A stretch of 64,000 nt of DNA, taken from Hygrophila difformis (lineage: Eukaryota; Streptophyta; Magnoliopsida; Lamiales; Acanthaceae). The stretch lies in assembly GCA_030278955.1 (NCBI GenBank), contig JAOANR010000015.1:19749073-19813072 (forward strand), given 5' to 3'. Under the pieces are notes generated by a model. It was not told where the DNA came from and did no database searches. It was given only the letters and a program-made list of their open reading frames with translations. Positions 33,913 through 45,570 of the stretch are shown one piece after another (within the stretch, counting starts at the first letter, position 1; each line of letters starts with the position of its first letter). The position numbers were made by a program, and so were the translations under genes.

Positions 33913-34171
33913 CTCCCTCCGTCCCAGCTAATGTGTCCTGTTTGACTTTTTGATACTGTTCATTGTTCTACTTTGACTCGATTTTATTGCATGTATATAT
34001 TTAGAAAAAATAGTCGAGTTGGGTCTTGTTAGAATCCTATAACCATGTAGTTTTAGAATATATATTTTATATAATTTTTTGTTGTGCACATTTTGAGATA
34101 TTAGCGGTTGAAAAAGTGTATTGGATTGTGTGCAAAAGTGAAACAAGACAAGTTAAGTGGGACGGAGGGAG
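33913..34171. mobile_element. Stowaway MITE (259 bp) upstream of the glycosyltransferase
   Basis: The ends CTCCCTCCGTCCCAGCTAA and (reverse complement) CTCCCTCCGTCCCACTTAA are near-perfect inverted repeats with TA on both sides (33911-33912, 34172-34173). Clean ends suggest it is among the younger MITEs here. It lies about 330 bp upstream of the glycosyltransferase start codon. A diverged relative follows at about 34165-34360. Confidence 0.92.
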
Positions 34172-34359
34172 TATTATTTAACTTTAACTCACTTTTCTAT
34201 AAGTACGTAATTAAAAAATATATATTCAAGTTGAATCTTATTAAATTCGTCCGTATAGTTTTAGAATATATGTTTTACTTCATATAATTTTTAATTATAT
34301 ATATTTTGAGCGTGTCCAAATCAAACAATACACCTTTTAAATGATACGGGGAGTATTAA

Positions 34360-34870
34360 TTATTTGAATCTCACTTTAACAAAAAAAAATTGAATTAAAA
34401 AAATAAACTTTCAAAAAATAACATATACAATAATATAATAATAGTTATATTATCAATAGTTAGATAAAATATTGAAAAAAATAAAATAAAATGAAAGTCA
34501 TACATAGTGGCATCCGCCGTAGTATAGGTGGTGTGGGGGATACTATTGAGTACTATACCCCCATAGTATAGAATGGACTCATAGTATTTCAAATCTACAA
34601 TAATCCATGGTTTACATCCTCAATATTTATATTTCAAATCAACATTTATTCAACATATATCTATCCTATCTCTCTCCATTAATTTCAAATCTCCTTTTCT
34701 CGTTGTATATTCAAGTTCAAATATAAATATATAATTTCTATAACGATATATTTTTGGTGAAGAATAACGATATATTTGATTTGTCTAGAATAAAATTTTG
34801 CGTAGAAAAATTACTTATTTATGCTCTAATCAACAATATTATTCTTAACTATATTTCGTAGTACCACTCA
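34360..34870. other. AT-rich intergenic sequence, no gene seen
   Basis: Low-complexity AT-rich sequence with no recognisable gene or complete element. Confidence 0.5.
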
Positions 34871-35109
34871 GGGTATGTTTGGGAAAATAGTTAGAGTTTA
34901 GCGTCTGGAGTTTGTAGTTTAGAGTCTGGAGTTTGAAATTAATGATAAAAAATAGTTTTAAATTTGAATAATGGTGTTTGCCTGTTTGATAATGTAATTT
35001 TAAATTAGAGTTTAAAGTCTGGAGTTTGGAAAGCTAAAAGTTGTGAGAGAGTAGCGTTCAGAGTTTAGAGATTAAAATTTGGCAGTTACTGTAATTAATG
35101 TTTACTATA

Positions 35110-36338
35110 CTAGTATTACCCCGCCCATTGGGCGGGAATGTGAATAAAAAAATTGAACTTAACAAATAAAATTGTTCAACTTTATTATGTTATATCAATT
35201 GCATTCCACAAGCTCCTTAAACTATTTTAAGCATCACATGATTCCATGTATATATTGTACAACATCCGAGCAATAGACAATATGTCACTACCAATAATTT
35301 AATATTACAATTTAATGCTTAAAAAATTTTTATACCATAAACATGAAGGATAAAAGACTTTCTACTCACGACTATAATGCAATACATGGGGAAATGAAGT
35401 ACATGAAATTACAGTTGCACACAGTAATTGATTATTAATATTGATTCACTCTAAGAACTTGAGAAATTAAAAATTTCACAACAGTATAGATATTTCAAAA
35501 TTAAATTAGAAAAATATAAGAAAATGTTCTTGTGAATTAAAATTTAGAAAATAATTATGCAAAAAGTATTATTCAATGCACCATCATCACGAATTTCATA
35601 ATGATATGAATTTGTGGGATGTATAAGCATAGTTTAATTAACTTATGTAATTTATATAATTTAAATAATCTATCTAATACAAATATTTATTCTCATTGAT
35701 GAATATAATAACAATCTATAAAATATTTATTAAAAATTATTATTATATTAAATATAATTTCAATTCGTAAAGTATATTTAAATAATAATATAATTTCAAA
35801 TACTTATTAAAATTATATTTAAATAATAATATAATATCAACCCATACAATTTTTTCTACATATATGGTAGTATTTTATATTCATAATAGTTATTGAAATT
35901 AAATTATCTAATGTGAATTTTTATCAAATTTGGTTTTCCTATATTTTGGAAGTGCATCATGCTTTTATATACTTCCTCCATTTTTTGACAGTGAAGTATT
36001 ATCCAACTTTGACTCATGTCTATGCAATATATATAGAAGAAAAAACATAGTCAATTGGGATCTTGATGGATTCGTCACATTATATAGATTTAAAATATCA
36101 AACTTTTAGAATTTTTACTTATACACATTGAGTTATAAAGCCTTAAAATTTGGTAGGTTACATTTTTACTTATATTGGATTGCATTCAGGAATTAAAAAT
36201 TGAAGATACAGGTAGGTTACTGTTCATAAGGGGATTTTTGTGAGAGATAATTGATAGGTTACTGTTCATAAGAGTAGGTTACTGTTCATAAGGGATATTG
36301 TTTTTATATATTATATAGATATAGATATAGATATAGGA
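35110..36338 (-). mobile_element. Helitron-like element, copy B (non-autonomous)
   Basis: Read on the minus strand, the element starts TC, ends with the hairpin CCCGCCCAATGGGCGGG, a six-base spacer and CTAG, and sits between host A and T. These are the diagnostic Helitron termini. It is colinear with copy A (22313-23825). A degenerate Stowaway-like segment lies inside (about 35965-36190). There is no RepHel coding sequence. Confidence 0.8.
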
Positions 36339-36355
36339 TTTTATACTATTTTTAG

Positions 36356-36708
36356 GGTAAAATTGCCAAAAAGGTCCCTTTTGTTTCGTTTTTTACCCGA
36401 TCCATCCTTTCCGTTTGTTTGGCCCTTATTCATCCACTTCATTCACTAATCCAGGCCAAATCAGTCCTATCTCCCTTAATGGAGTGCAATTATCCGACTT
36501 GGCTCAGGATTATGTTCCTAATTTGATGGGGTGGCCACGGTCAAATGCCACACAATCTTCAGCCACGTCACATAATTACACACCATTAGGGGAAGTAGGA
36601 CTTATTTCGCCCGGATTAGTGAACGGAGTGTATGAATAAGGGCCAAAAAAAGGGAAGGGATGGATCTAGTAAAAAACAAAAAAAAGGGACCTTCTTGGCA
36701 AATTTACT
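36356..36708. mobile_element. Mutator-like MITE (353 bp) with 9-10 bp target duplication
   Basis: Long terminal inverted repeats of about 95 bp (GGTAAAATTGCCAAAAAGG against reverse complement AGTAAATTTGCCAAGAAGG, then TCCCTTTT and CCCTTATTCAT) surround a short centre. The flanks are CTATTTTTAG at 36346-36355 and 36709-36718. The length of the inverted repeats and of the duplication fit Mutator-like elements. Confidence 0.88.
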
Positions 36709-36853
36709 CTATTTTTAGTATGTATTTTAAAAACTAAACGCTAATCGCTAGCATCCATTCCCAAACACAACCTCAATCTAATGCCGTTCCGCATGACAGT
36801 GCCATATAACAAAATTTAATTTAATTACCTGAAATAAGAGAATAAAAAGTGAG

Positions 36854-39800
36854 GTCCGGTTTCGGTGCAAGCGGCTGTAGGTGATTGCACATTTAAAAGT
36901 GATGGGTATGTGTATATGAAGTGATGTGTGAGTATAAAAAAGTGATGAGTTGAGGTTATGAACAAAAAAACTAATAAAAAAAATAAACTACTATTTATAC
37001 ATCACTTTATAAGGCTTACACATCACTTTATGAAGGGCTACACATTATTTTTAGCGCTACCTGCTGTAACACCCCGAAAATTTAAAACCATTTCCGTGAC
37101 GTCACCGCCGTATTAACTGTTCTAAACTGTTGATCACTCAGCTTAGACAGTCAATACGAAGCGAGGTATAAACAGAAATATATATCACAGTATCAAATGC
37201 CAATAAAACAATATATAAAACAATATATATTCCCAGGAACATAACATGGCATATCCGGGCTTCAAGCCCTGAAATGAAACAACAACATGCTCACAAATCC
37301 AATGCCAGAAATACCCAATAGATAAATCATATGTGACACTGATCACATTTAAGAAATACACAAATATTCTCATCAAAGATCAGACAAGAGCATATAATAT
37401 TTATTCTAAACAATAAATATAATGGATGCAGCCTAGCTAGTCCGCTCAACCCGAAACCCCCATCATTGTGCTCTGCGCTATCCGTAGGAAGATCTATAAA
37501 ACAGACAACAACAAGGTGTCAGTACATTGTACTGGCAAGGTAATAGCAGTAATAAGTAGATTCGACAGTACGAGAGTTAAATGACATAATATCAATATAA
37601 ATATATTAATAACATGAATTAAATACAGTATTTAAACATCACACCGTCCCATACCGGTGCTTCAATCACAAGATGTACTGCAATCATTATGCATGATGAA
37701 TGATGAGATGAAATGTTATGCCCTAAGTGCCTATCTATCCTAAATGAATAAATAAACTCCTAATGTGCATCCTAGTCCATGGTTCCAGATAAGAACACTC
37801 GTCTCGAATCAAATAGATAAGGGTTGCAGCCCAAATCCAGTCCAGGGAATAAATCCCAAATCCAGGGAATAATCCCAAATCCAGGGAACTCGTCCCAAAG
37901 CAAGAGAATATATCTCAAAGTCAGGGAACACGTCCCAAAGTCAACACATAAGGGAACTAGTCCCAAATCAATTTCAGAAATGGAACTCAGTTCCAATTCA
38001 ATTTCGTTCCAATCTCATAATAAGATAACTTCACAATAATCGCACATAGAGATTCTAAGGCATTTCATATAATTCTCAAGAAGCGTCTAAGTTCATCATA
38101 TGTCTACGTCCACCTTAACGGTTAATCACTTCCTAGGGAAACAGTCAAGTCACAGACGCCCCTATATCTAAAGCACAACCTAATTAGGATCACATCCTAA
38201 ACGTCTAGGTTAACATGCCAAGAGTTATACGATTTATAAATCAACACTAGCTAGTCATCTCGGCCTAACCCTCTAATCTACATATTACTAACTAAACCTT
38301 GCCTTAATAAACGGTCTTCAAAGCTTCCCATTACACCATCGTCAAGTTCCTTTCCCGAAGCTCCAGTCGAAGTAAACTCCTGAGTTGTGATCCAAGTCCC
38401 TTGAACATCTTCAGCCTCCCAATGGCCTCGACACGAACTCTCGGTTGTTCCCTATACAAAGATGCAAATCACAAGCATTAAAATAATCTTTACAACATCA
38501 ACGTCATCAACTCCAACCACCAGCTCCAACAATCACCTTCAACACCTTTCCACTATTCTTCCAATTAAACTCCCCTTCATCTAAGCAAGTAATCTAATTT
38601 AATCAATTCATGAAGTACCCGCAATTAATCAAAACATAGCCAATTCCCCAATTTTTAGGCTTCAAAGGTAAAAGTAAAAACCAGCATCCAAAGTATATTT
38701 TTAAGTCACTTATCAAGGAATAAAAATTTCCAATTCAAAATTCAACTATAATTTAACTAATTCTATCCAACCTCCAAATTAATCCATAAAGACAAAGCAA
38801 CTAGCAATTCCCTAAGTCACCATTACTAGTAGTTCCAATTCTAACATATTTTCTTTCAATAATTACCAAGAAAGCATCAATACACATGATTATCAATCTT
38901 ATTATTCAAGACCAACCCTAACTTCAAAGCTTGCTAATCAAGGCCTCTTTTTAGAAATTAAGTTCATGCATACCCAATTCAAGTACCTTTATACAAGAAT
39001 GCAATAACATCTATAAAACAATTCCACACTTAAATGCAAAATCAACAACCTCCAAATTCAAGAATTGTACATTATCATTCTTCCAACACTACCAATTATC
39101 AGGCCAAGACTCCATATGAAATAAATCCACATACTTTAATAATTCAAGCCACCATTTTCAATGGATACCAAATTAAATCAAGAACTCCTTACAACTTCAC
39201 AAAAGTCCATATGCACTAGGATTCAAGAATGCCCATAAAAATCATTCTCAAAATTTGACTCCTTGAATCATTAGCAAGCTATCAAATACACAACTAGGAG
39301 CAATTAGCATAATTCCAAACAATTAACCACACAAGAATGTGAAATCCCAATAACATAATCAAAATACCAAAACACCCCAACACCACCCTGGCTGCCCACA
39401 ACCACCATGCACAGCCTTCACCTCCACGCCGGACCACCACCACGCCGCCGCCGCCGGTAGGCCGGCGTCGCCCCCACAGAAGCAGCGGCAGCAGCCGCTG
39501 CTCACAGCTACATTGCACCACCACGCTGTGGCATTGCCACCGCTGGAGGCGCTGCCTCCGGCCTCGCCATGGCCAGGGCCGTCGGCCATGGCCCTCCTCG
39601 TCGCCACCGCAACGGCGACACCACCACCCCCGCCACCGATCGAACTCCGGCAGAGAAAAGGGAAGAGGAAACGGGAGAAAGGAAAATGTGGAAAATTGAA
39701 AAATGCAATCCATTACCTCAGCTTCTTACTCTCTTTCAAGCTCCGAGCTTCCAGCAATGGTGGGCATCCTCCTCTTCTTCTCCTTCAATCGCTAGTTGGC

Positions 39801-40131
39801 TGCCCAAAAATTTCTAATTATTCCTCCTCAAGTGACGGGAATTGAAGAATGGAAAAATACCCCCAATTTCTTGGCCACTACCGATATAAGCAAGAAAGGG
39901 GTTGTGGGCTTGGGCCATTTTGGTGGGCTTCTATTAATAATTGTTTTAATGAGTTGGGCTCTTAATTTGTCTCATTGGCTATCTATATAATTGATCAAGC
40001 ATCAATTTAATTAATTAAGCCAACTTAGTTAATTAACCATGATTAAATTAATTTAACCATGAATTAATTATTAGGGATGTTACACCTGCACCTGCTGGCA
40101 ATGTTATTGCCTGCACCGAAACCGGACTGTA
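36854..40131. mobile_element. Inverted-repeat element (TIR GTCCGGTTTCGGTGCA) split by a solo LTR
   Basis: GTCCGGTTTCGGTGCAAGC at about 36854 is answered by GCCTGCACCGAAACCGGAC at about 40109-40131. The element's own sequence is only about 260 bp; the rest is the LTR at 37065-40084. Flanking AAAAAGTG/AAAAGTG words may be the remains of a target duplication, so the exact ends are uncertain. Confidence 0.7.
37065..40084 (-). mobile_element. Solo LTR of a Ty3/Gypsy element (about 3.0 kb)
   Basis: The segment starts TGTAACACCCCG, ends GGGATGTTACA and is flanked by an identical 5-bp duplication CCTGC (37060-37064 and 40085-40089). This is the signature of a retrotransposon LTR left after recombination between two LTRs. 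The termini TGTAACATCCC (minus strand) and a GTACTGACACC-like word near 37520 resemble those of long-LTR chromovirus (Tekay-type) elements, which sets the suggested minus orientation. A GC-rich block (39360-39650) and reading frames there are part of the LTR. Confidence 0.82.
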
Positions 40132-40147
40132 AAAGTGTGCCATTTTA

Positions 40148-40240
40148 TTATCCGCAAATAAGAAGAAGATATAAATAGAAATGTCACAGTATTAAGATGT
40201 AAAAACCAAATGTATATAGTTTTGCATGAATCTCTAAAAC
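40148..40240. repeat. Dispersed repeat segment shared with 24948-25043
   Basis: AAGAAGATATAAATAGAAAT, GTATTAAGATGTAAAAA and TTTTGCATGAATCTCTAAAA occur in the same order and spacing at both loci. Here the segment is interrupted at 40240 by a Helitron-like 3' end; at the other locus it continues to LINE-A. Confidence 0.75.
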
Positions 40241-40745
40241 TAGCACACCCGTCCACGCAATGTGCGGAAAGTAAAATTTACATTTTTTAAAAATAAAAAT
40301 AACATAATATTTTAAAAATTCAAATATTTTATTACATAAATTGTGTGTCATGCCAATTTTTTGACCACATTATTGAGAAAAAATTTGACAAAGTGGTTTA
40401 ACAACTTTGACAATTAAGCTATTTTCTATTTTTCTTAATCTTGTTGTTTGATTGATTTAGCTCGTAATCAATTTGATTTTACATTACTTAATTTATAAAT
40501 TTACAGTAAAATTTGTTAAATTCTGATAAGAATTTTGTAATATATTTGATTTTACATTTTTTTATTTATAATTTTCCTAGATGTATTTGTAATCATTACT
40601 TAATTTATAAATGACATTCTTTAGTATTTTAATCTTTTAATTTAAACTCCATTTTATAATTTTATATACTACTTTATTCTAATATGCTATTGGACTCATT
40701 GACCACTGGCCTGCCTCCTACCCCCGGCTCCGCTCTTGTATCATA
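40240..40745 (-). mobile_element. Helitron-like 3' end and unassigned AT-rich sequence
   Basis: On the minus strand the sequence approaches its end through the imperfect hairpin CCGCACATTGCGTGG, a spacer and CTAG, followed by host T. This matches Helitron 3' ends as in copy B. The 5' end is not identified; from the interrupted host repeat it could lie as far right as about 45.5 kb. Confidence 0.55.
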
Positions 40746-41006
40746 CTACCTCCGTCTCATTGTAATTGCTACGGAGCACTATTTGACACTATTCATTATT
40801 TCACTTTGATTCAACTTTTTATCATAGCTATGTAAGAAAAAATATAGTCAAGTGAGATCTTGTTTGATTCGTCTAATATTGTAGTTTAATAATATCAACT
40901 ATTTATAATTTTCTCTTTTATACAATTTAAGTTATTAACCGTTAAAAATATGTCTCGGCATGTGTGTCAGGAGGAAGTGTAGCAATTTAAGTGAGACGGA
41001 TGAAAT
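40746..41006. mobile_element. Stowaway-like MITE
   Basis: It begins CTACCTCCGTCTCATTG and ends AAGTGAGACGGATGAAATA, with the family interior (AGTCAAGTGAGATCTTG, ATTCGTCTAAT) between. Confidence 0.8.
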
Positions 41007-41029
41007 ATTAAAGACCGGAGAGATGTCTT

Positions 41030-41312
41030 TGATCATTGTTCACTTCATCATGTACTTCGCGGGGCTAACATGGTCGTGGATTGTCTAGCAAAACGTGATG
41101 CATCTGTAGAAGAATTCTAAACTACTTGGGCCTTCTCCCCAGACTTCATGCACGGGGCGTTAGCGACAAATTCTTCCAGCATGTGGTTCCCCAGAGCCTA
41201 AGTCTTAGCTAATTTTTTCATTAATGCTTTTTGGACTCTTTTTGTTGTTTTTATTTTCTTTCTTTTCCTTCTCGTTTGTTATTCTGCTTCAAGTTTCCCC
41301 AAAAAAAAATAA
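41030..41312 (+). mobile_element. Heavily 5'-truncated LINE tail (copy C)
   Basis: The last residues of a LINE RNase H (FREGN-like region read as LRGANMVVDCLAKRDAS) are followed by a stop, a 3' untranslated region like that of LINE-B (ACTTGGGCCTTC, TGGTTCCCCAG) and an A-tail at 41302-41310. Only about 280 bp was inserted. Confidence 0.8.
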
Positions 41313-41394
41313 TGTTAAAAATAATCTTATAACATTATTCATATAAATATGGAGCAATTAACATAAATCTAATCATAAATTTATAATTTTTATG

Positions 41395-41780
41395 TTAGGG
41401 AGAAGAAATCGAGTCTGGGTCGGGTAGGGGAAGAGAGTAGTGGAGGCGGAGCCATCGACGGACAGTGTGAACAGCCTATCGCTGGCTCGTGAACGGGAGA
41501 TCGGTCGTGAATCTGGGCCCTAGGTCAGGTTGGGAATGGTGCGCGCCGGCGGCAACGATTTCCATCGCCCGCCCACAGAGAAGGCAGCTCCAGTGGGTGT
41601 TTTCTAGGGCAAATTTGGAGGCAGAGATGGTAGGCGCGGCTGCCGGCAGTGAGAGGCAACTCTCGGTTACTGTACTACGGTGAGGGTGCGACGGTGGTAG
41701 GAGCAACGAGTAATTGACGGAGAGCTTAGCTTCCACAGTTGCGGCTAGGGTAGGAGAAGGCAGACAACGGAACAAATGAG
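41395..41780. other. GC-rich pocket, no recognised gene
   Basis: An island of about 55-60% GC lies in AT-rich surroundings. A 149-codon minus-strand frame (41925-41476) and a 64-codon plus-strand frame cross it. I recognise no domain in either. It may be a captured gene fragment or retrotransposon leader. Confidence 0.35.
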
Positions 41781-42344
41781 GAGAAAGTGACGGAACAAAC
41801 AAAAAAAAAGAAAGAACCAAACATTGTCGTTTTGCAACTACTGTAGATCTACAAGGGATCAACTGTGCACAACTGTAGCAATATATAGTTTGGCATTTAT
41901 ATGAAGTATTAGATATTAGATACACAAAATGTCGCTGTTACCTGTCAGAAATGGTCGGTAACTTTTATGCTCGCCGTTTTACAGATATAAGTTTTTTACC
42001 CGAAAAGACTGAAAACCCTTTGGCCCGGACAGTTGGCCCGGTCCGGGCCAAATGAAATGCACGGGCCAAAGCTTTAATTAATAAAAATAATTAGAGTGCA
42101 CCTTGGCCCGGTAATATGCACTTGGCCCGGATATAATATCCATGGGCCAAGCTAGGTTTTAGGGTTTTCCGGGCCAAGTTTGGGTTTAGGGTTTTCCCGT
42201 AAAATATATTATTTGTTTCTGTTGTTGTTGTTATTATTATTATTATTATTATAATTATTATTTTTTTTTATTCTTTAAAATTATTATTTTGTATAAAGAT
42301 TTTATAAATGAAGTAATTTTTATTATAAATAGTAATTTAGGAAA

Positions 42345-42860
42345 CTATTTTTCTCTTTTTTTTACCCACAATTTTTTTCCTTTTTTCTACTTACTTTCTT
42401 GCTCTATTTTGTTTTTTTTTTTTTATTTTCTCTTTTTTCTTGTTTTCTTTTATTTTTTGTCTCATTTTTCTTTTCTTTCTCTTTTTTCTTATTTTTTCCT
42501 TTTCTTTCTCTTTTTTCTTATTATTTTTCTTTTCTTTCACATTTTTTGTTATTTTCTTTATTTTTTTCTCTTTTTTCTCAATTTTTCTTATTTTTTCTTA
42601 TTTTTTTTGCTTTGCTTCATTTTTTCTTTCTCTCTTTTTATTTTTTTCACATTTTTCTCACATTTTTTCTCATTTTTATTTTCTTTTCTTTTCTAATTTT
42701 TTCTTATTTTTCTCATTTTCTTTTATTTTTTGTTTCATTTTTTCTAATTTTTTATTTTATTTTCTTTTCTTATTTTTTATTTTCTTTTCTTTTCTCATTT
42801 TTTTCCTTTATTTTTTTTTTATCATTTTTCTCATCTTTTCCTTTTTTTTTCTCGTATTCT
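42345..42860 (+). repeat. Pyrimidine (T/C) tract of about 0.5 kb
   Basis: Almost every base is T or C, with scattered A and few G, in runs such as TTTTTTCTTATTTTT. Because the stretch lacks G and most A, all three forward frames stay open and encode only Phe, Leu, Ser and Ile. These are not genes. Confidence 0.95.
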
Positions 42861-43109
42861 ATATTTAATAATAATAATAATAATAATAAATATAAAGACA
42901 ATACGTAATAAACGTAAATTGTTGTAGACCCTTTACGAAAATTATCACATCAAGGATTGCATATTGACACAACGATCCTGGTTGTTTGTTTAATGTGCTT
43001 CCTTCGAATCATTTTTGGAACTTTATCCGACAACCTCTGTGTAACTGCCCACTTCCGAAGTCTTATTCGAATCGAAACTTAACGGTAGCGGTTGATCACG
43101 GAAACTTAA

Positions 43110-43180
43110 CAGATTCCCATTCCCAAAAAATATGCATGATATTCATAATGAACCTACACTTGCACAATCAAACCAGAATA

Positions 43181-43244
<64 letters not shown>

Positions 43245-43453
43245 TAAATAAATAAATAAATAAATAAATACATTGAATTACCTTAGATGAACGCTACCAA
43301 ATAACCAATATGGTAGGAAAAATATCTTCGCAACGAGTATTAGCTGGCGGTACCCGCACTAGCTGTACTTTGCTCATTTCAATATACTTTGCCGATTTCA
43401 CTCATTCCCCATAAAGTTGGAAATTAACCTACAGTTGGACAACCGCAAATTCA

Positions 43454-43494
<41 letters not shown>

Positions 43495-43946
43495 TATGAA
43501 TAATAATAATACAACAAGAACAATAATAATGATAATAATAATAATAAAGATAATCAACCTCGTTGTATAGTTGGACACCATGCTTCATTATGTTCCAACT
43601 TGCATTTCTTCTCCTATGTTCAACCTCTCTCAGCCTCCCTTCATAAAGATTGGCTTACAGTAGCAGGTTGTTAATTCAGTGATATTTGCCGAATTCGGGC
43701 TGAGCGACTCCTTTTTTAGGGGTAATATTTCATAATATTTCCTCTTCGAGCCGATTATAGGCGGTACTCCTCGAAATGAAAGGAGTAATATTTGGAATGT
43801 CACAACCGCAACATTCACCCTGATGTGGCGCTTGTGATTCCGAATATGGTACTCTTACCTATACTTCCCATTCCCCTGAAATAAAATTGCCGACTTTCAA
43901 CAATGACCTATAATTAAACATCCACGTAGTATGTAAGTAAACATTG

Positions 43947-44045
<99 letters not shown>

Positions 44046-44405
44046 TACCTCTCGTAGCTGATGCTTCAGGCCCTGTGCTTGAAGCTACGTGATTGTGCTT
44101 CAAAGTACGGTCATTACCAATGTCGCCCAGTCCAAATGAAGTATTCCCACGCAGCACACTAGTATTTGTGCTCTTCAGTTAAGCGTGGTTGATGCTTCCA
44201 GCATTACCAGAACCACCAACTCACTTTCCCCAATGGTTATGGGTTTTGACCGTCCCTGTGCGCCGGTTATGAAATTCACCCTTATGCGGCGGTTGTGCTT
44301 CCAGATGTGGTAGTCTTACCTATACCTCCCATTCCAAGTGAATTGGAACTGCCGAGTTGCAACACTAACCTGCAGTTAAGCATCCACAATATATAAGCCA
44401 ATAGT

Positions 44406-44490
<85 letters not shown>

Positions 44491-44500
44491 ATAATAATTA
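43110..44500. repeat. Diverged ~450-bp units, each ending in a (TAA)n array
   Basis: Units around 43110, 43360, 43840 and 44290 share the order: CCCATTCC, then AAATTGCCGA, then AACCTACAGTTA or similar, then TGAA(TAA)n. The last two also share the segment after the array (GTAGCTGATG, CCCTGTGCTTGAAGC, CATTACCAATGTCG, CAGTCCAAATG). Arrays lie at 43182-43240, 43458-43492, 43947-44043 and 44409-44495. Confidence 0.7.
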
Positions 44501-44889
44501 CTTGTTCTAACGTAGCTGATGTTTCAAGCCCTGTGCTTGAAGCTTCGGGCTTCATACATGCCCAGGGTGCAACCTGTCCGCCTTTGACAATTCTGGGACA
44601 GGCCATACGCTTGGTTTTCAGCGGAAGAGATTGGTTGAATGTGACGAGCAAAACATTCATCATTATGTAGTGAGGATGCTTCCGAATATTGTCATTACCA
44701 ATGTCGTCCAGTCCAAATGCTGACTTTCCGATCATACCTACAGGTAAACATGGCAAAAAAATATTAATAACGGCGATCAAAATATTTTAGTAATATTAAT
44801 ACTAATAATATGAATAGTAATAATCAAATTAATTAAATGATATTTAAATTAAATTTAAACAATCAATTAATTATGAAGAATTTTAATAG

Positions 44890-44994
44890 CAAATAATAAT
44901 AATAATAATAATAATAATTGCTATACTAATAATAATTATAATAATCAATTAATACTAATAATAATAATAATAATTATAATAATATTAACAAATA

Positions 44995-45070
<76 letters not shown>
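44890..45070. repeat. (TAA)n arrays
   Basis: Two further arrays (about 44894-44920 and 44996-45068) are separated by AT-rich sequence at the right side of the 3.5-kb element. Confidence 0.95.
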
Positions 45071-45071
<1 letters not shown>

Positions 45072-45570
45072 GTTGCACGTAATATAATAATAAGAATATA
45101 TTCCATGCACTCATGGGAATAAATGTTACACGTAATGACAAGCTGTCGGCCTTCCCGAGGCTTGGTCCGGATAAATTACGGCGCGGGCCAAGCAAAAAGA
45201 CACGGGCCAAGCAAAATGCACGGGCCAAGTTATCCATTTCTACTTGGCCCGGTCCTTCTACAGCTTGGCCCGGACAGGCCAAGCATAATCGTTCTGGGTC
45301 AAGCACCTATAATCAAGAACAATTTGGATAAACCTGGATTATACTTGGCCCGGGTATTTCTACTTGGCCCGGGACGGGCCAAGCATCCGGGCCAAGGGAC
45401 TTTCTGTCATTTCGGGTAAAAAAGTAGATGTTCTTATAGGGCGGGCAGAAAAGTCAATGCAAAAGACTGACAGGCCACAGTCATCTTCCCCCTACTAGAT
45501 ATATATATATATATATATGTATATATAATTATTTACTTGATATTAAACAGAGAAAAAAAGGATTCTCTCG

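Larger units (their letters stand above)
34871..36772. mobile_element. Tourist/PIF-Harbinger-like element, host of two further insertions
   Basis: It starts GGGTATGTTTGGGAA and ends TTCCCAAACACAACC, an inverted repeat of the kind seen in Tourist elements, with TCA on both sides (34868-34870 and 36773-36775). Its own sequence is 34871-35109, the few bases 36339-36355 between the insertions, and 36709-36772. The rest is a Helitron-like element (35110-36338) and a Mutator-like MITE (36356-36708). Confidence 0.75.
41940..45475. mobile_element. 3.5-kb non-autonomous DNA element with GGCCCGG subterminal repeats
   Basis: The left arm (41940-42030) and the reverse complement of the right arm (45385-45475) share CCTGTCAG, TTTTTTACCCGAAA, GACNGAAA and CCTTGGCCCGG. 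Inside the arms, at least six (left) and eight (right) copies of TTGGCCCGG or its complement form arrays in both orientations. Long degenerate inverted repeats suggest a Mutator-like element, while the subterminal arrays recall CACTA or hAT elements. No clear target duplication was found. The interior is a pyrimidine tract, (TAA)n arrays and repeats of its own, without a transposase. Confidence 0.6.

Noticed and set aside
36415..36639. 74-codon plus-strand frame
   Set aside because: It lies entirely inside the Mutator-like MITE defined by long inverted repeats and a 9-10 bp duplication.
39294..39845. GC-rich frames of 66-139 codons inside 37-40 kb
   Set aside because: They lie within the solo LTR bounded by the CCTGC duplication and have no recognisable domain.
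42289..42908. Three overlapping long forward reading frames of 135-169 codons rich in Phe, Leu and Ser
   Set aside because: They arise because the DNA is almost pure T/C and cannot form stop codons; composition is the same in all three frames and no domain is present.
43140..43255. Frame ending in a poly-Asn tract
   Set aside because: The Asn run is the (TAA/AAT)n array; no start context or domain supports a gene.
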